A stretch of 7,089 bases of DNA from an uncultured Treponema sp. GTDB lineage: Bacteria > Spirochaetota > Spirochaetia > Treponematales > Treponemataceae. Of this stretch, positions 5,799 to 7,089 are shown piece after piece. The notes beneath the pieces were generated by a model. It ran no database searches. It was given only the letters and a program-made list of their open reading frames with translations, and was not told the DNA's origin. The translations under genes were made by a program, and so were the position numbers. Position 1 is the first letter of the stretch, and every line of letters begins with the position of its first letter. The stretch is from NCBI RefSeq assembly GCF_938029485.1, contig NZ_CALHGC010000351.1:1-7089 (forward strand). The letters run 5' to 3'.

Positions 5799-6263
5799 TC
5801 AGAAGACTTCTATTTCTCCAGTATATTCATTCGCTTTTTGTACCAATGAACCTTTTGCACCCATAGTAAAAGCAATATTACTGCTTCGAATTGCCAATAG
5901 TTTATCTCCGGTCTTTATATCCAACATCTGCATTAAAGATTCTGAAAGACGAACTCCATCATCTTTCAAGGTAAGCCAGCCGTATTTTCTTCCCTTATAT
6001 GAAATTAACTCACCCTCTTTGAGTGTCCTATCCGCCAAACGAGGGTTTTCTTTTAGGATGTGATTGAGTTTTGATAGGGAAAGCAGGGGTTCGCTCATCA
6101 CACAAAATCCGCCCGTCTGCTTACTGCCGGAAACGATGTAAATATATTGCTCTTGGTGTAATTTATATTCTTCCACTGCCGGTAGCGGAAAGATGAGCGC
6201 TCCATCTTCCCGTATCTCAGACCAGCCGAAAATATATTTTCCGCCTTTACTCATCTGCGGCAT
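5799..6263 (-). CDS. small protein with two similar AbrB-like halves, function unknown
   Basis: The 154-residue protein is cytoplasmic by appearance and contains an internal duplication. Residues 9-56 (KYIFGWSEIREDGALIFPLP onward, ending GSKQTGGFCV) align with residues 93-138 (KYGWLTLKDDGVRLSESLMQ onward, ending AFTMGAKG). Both have the order KY..GW..(I/L)..DG, a helix-like stretch, a YKLHQEQYIYIV or LDIKTGDKLLAI strand, and a glycine-containing end. The second half resembles a swapped-hairpin AbrB/MazE-type unit (DGVRLSESLMQMLDIKTGDKL), suggesting DNA or protein binding, but this is inference. The start at 6263 is set by GGAGGAG seven bases upstream. The gene overlaps the end of the HEAT-repeat frame by 17 bases, so translation is probably coupled, and the S66 gene follows 33 bases downstream. 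Confidence 0.8.
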   Translation of the reverse strand: MPQMSKGGKYIFGWSEIREDGALIFPLPAVEEYKLHQEQYIYIVSGSKQTGGFCVMSEPLLSLSKLNHILKENPRLADRTLKEGELISYKGRKYGWLTLKDDGVRLSESLMQMLDIKTGDKLLAIRSSNIAFTMGAKGSLVQKANEYTGEIEVF

Positions 6264-6714
6264 ATTTAATCTCCTCCAATGCTTTCTTTGTTATGCGGAT
6301 TGCGCCGCTGCTGTGAATACGGACAACGGGATGCGGATCATGTTGTGCAAACCATTCCAGTTTTTCCAAGTACGGTTCTACAGAATGCGGCAGCCGCTTT
6401 CCCATTACCCGAAACATTTCAGGCACCTCAATTCGTACGCGCTCTCCCTTATCCGATATCAACTCATAGAACAAATCCAATGTGTCGCAAAAAAGTTCCG
6501 GTGCGCCTGTTGCAATATTTTCACAAGCCCATACAAACGCAAGCCGTACCGCTTCTGCTGTGTCGGAGCGCATATTCATCATTGTGTCAAAATAAGGGAG
6601 AATCAAATCCTTGTTTGCCCTGCCTATTCGCCCCAATGCGTTTACCGAGCGCTCCCGTAACTTCGGATTACCGTCTTTTAAATAGCCAGCAATTTGTTCC
6701 TTAAAATGCGGCAA
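6247..6714 (-). CDS. HEAT-repeat protein, C-terminal part (probably frameshifted from the upstream frame)
   Basis: This frame encodes helical HEAT-type repeats. Recognisable units start near KLRERSVNALGRIGRANKDL, near AVRLAFVWACENI, near RVRIEVPEMFRVMGKRLPHS and near PVVRIHSSGAIRITKKALEE, with recurring PYF/PYLEKL turns. Such solenoids bind proteins or nucleic acids and have no catalytic site I can see. The only in-frame start is a TTG at 6714 with no ribosome binding site; the frame itself is open back to 6747. The adjacent upstream frame (6701-7045) encodes the same kind of repeat and overlaps it by 14 bases, so the two are most likely halves of one gene of about 265-270 codons. Its 3' end contains the ribosome binding site of the next gene. 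Confidence 0.75.
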   Translation of the reverse strand: MPHFKEQIAGYLKDGNPKLRERSVNALGRIGRANKDLILPYFDTMMNMRSDTAEAVRLAFVWACENIATGAPELFCDTLDLFYELISDKGERVRIEVPEMFRVMGKRLPHSVEPYLEKLEWFAQHDPHPVVRIHSSGAIRITKKALEEIKYAADE

Positions 6715-7045
6715 CTGAACAAAGTATGAACTTTGGAAGTTGCTGCATTACGTCGTTTCGGAATGCAATGAGAAACGGCGTACAATCAGCGACGTTTGCG
6801 ATCAGCAAACTCGCCGTGTTTTTCAGCTGCGCTATCTTAGCGGCTGAAAATAAACCTTCGATATAAGGCTGCACCGATAACGGATATTGTAATCCCATTT
6901 CACCGAGAAGCCACAACGCTTTTGCTTTTACATCCGCTGAATACTGTTCGCTGAGTTTTTGTGCGACATCATCAATAGCCGTGTTCCAATGCACCTTGTC
7001 TTTTGTGATTACGCTTAATTCTTTCAGTATCTCTTTGTCTGTCAT
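6701..7045 (-). CDS. HEAT-repeat protein, N-terminal part (probably frameshifted)
   Basis: The 114-codon frame starts MTDKEILKELSVITKDKVHW and contains helical repeats such as VKAKALWLLGEMGLQYPLSV followed by QPYIEGLF, the same style as the downstream frame (GRIGRANKDLILPYFDTMM). The last residues (PKFILCSVAAF) look unlike the repeat pattern and end in a TAA inside the neighbouring frame, which suggests the frame was lost between 6701 and 6747. The start at 7045 has only a weak AGG four bases upstream; the upstream promoter region is mostly outside the window. No enzymatic motif is seen. It could be a true pseudogene, a gene with programmed frameshifting, a split gene pair or a sequencing error. 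Confidence 0.72.
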   Translation of the reverse strand: MTDKEILKELSVITKDKVHWNTAIDDVAQKLSEQYSADVKAKALWLLGEMGLQYPLSVQPYIEGLFSAAKIAQLKNTASLLIANVADCTPFLIAFRNDVMQQLPKFILCSVAAF

Positions 7046-7089
7046 TATACCTAGTCACATAAAATTTTCTATCTTTTTGGTTTATATCG

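Noticed and set aside
6193..6704. Plus-strand frames of 141 and 155 codons opposite the HEAT-repeat and AbrB-like genes
   Set aside because: The translations are Cys/Arg/Pro-rich without recognisable motifs and mirror the coding strand, where repeats and ribosome binding sites are clear.

Overview
The window looks like chromosomal DNA of a spirochaete, most likely an oral-type Treponema. This is an inference from the style of the pyruvate phosphate dikinase, the mixed GC content and the resident toxin-antitoxin locus; there is no rRNA or marker gene to prove it. It falls into three regions.

Region 1 (1-2900, + strand) is a complete housekeeping gene, ppdK (pyruvate, phosphate dikinase), with a strong ribosome binding site, a lysine/threonine-only C-terminal tail, and a strong hairpin terminator just after its stop.

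Region 2 (about 2905-4730, - strand) is visibly AT-rich. By hand count, row 3661-3720 is 15/60 GC, against 31/60 for row 2641-2700 inside ppdK. It contains an intact membrane-anchored C39-like cysteine peptidase, a 373-base stretch holding a probable decayed gene, and an intact vapBC toxin-antitoxin pair with a clear promoter overlapped by a palindromic operator candidate. Two gene fragments explain its history. A 72-base copy of the 3' end of vapB (67/72 identical) lies beside the intact peptidase gene. A 45-column copy of the 3' end of the peptidase gene (36/45 identical) lies beside the intact vapB. The simplest reading is that a peptidase-vapB-vapC unit was duplicated in tandem and the copies then decayed reciprocally, leaving one good peptidase and one good vapBC. 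This is the most interesting structure in the window.

Region 3 (4731-7045, - strand) is a compact gene cluster read right to left. It starts with a HEAT-repeat protein split into two overlapping reading frames (probably one frameshifted gene), followed by a small protein made of two similar AbrB-like halves, and an S66 (LD-carboxypeptidase/MccF-like) serine peptidase. Genes overlap by 17 bases or are about 30 bases apart, so they are probably co-transcribed. No terminator is evident between the S66 gene and vapB. I found no tRNA, rRNA, CRISPR array, transposase or riboswitch.
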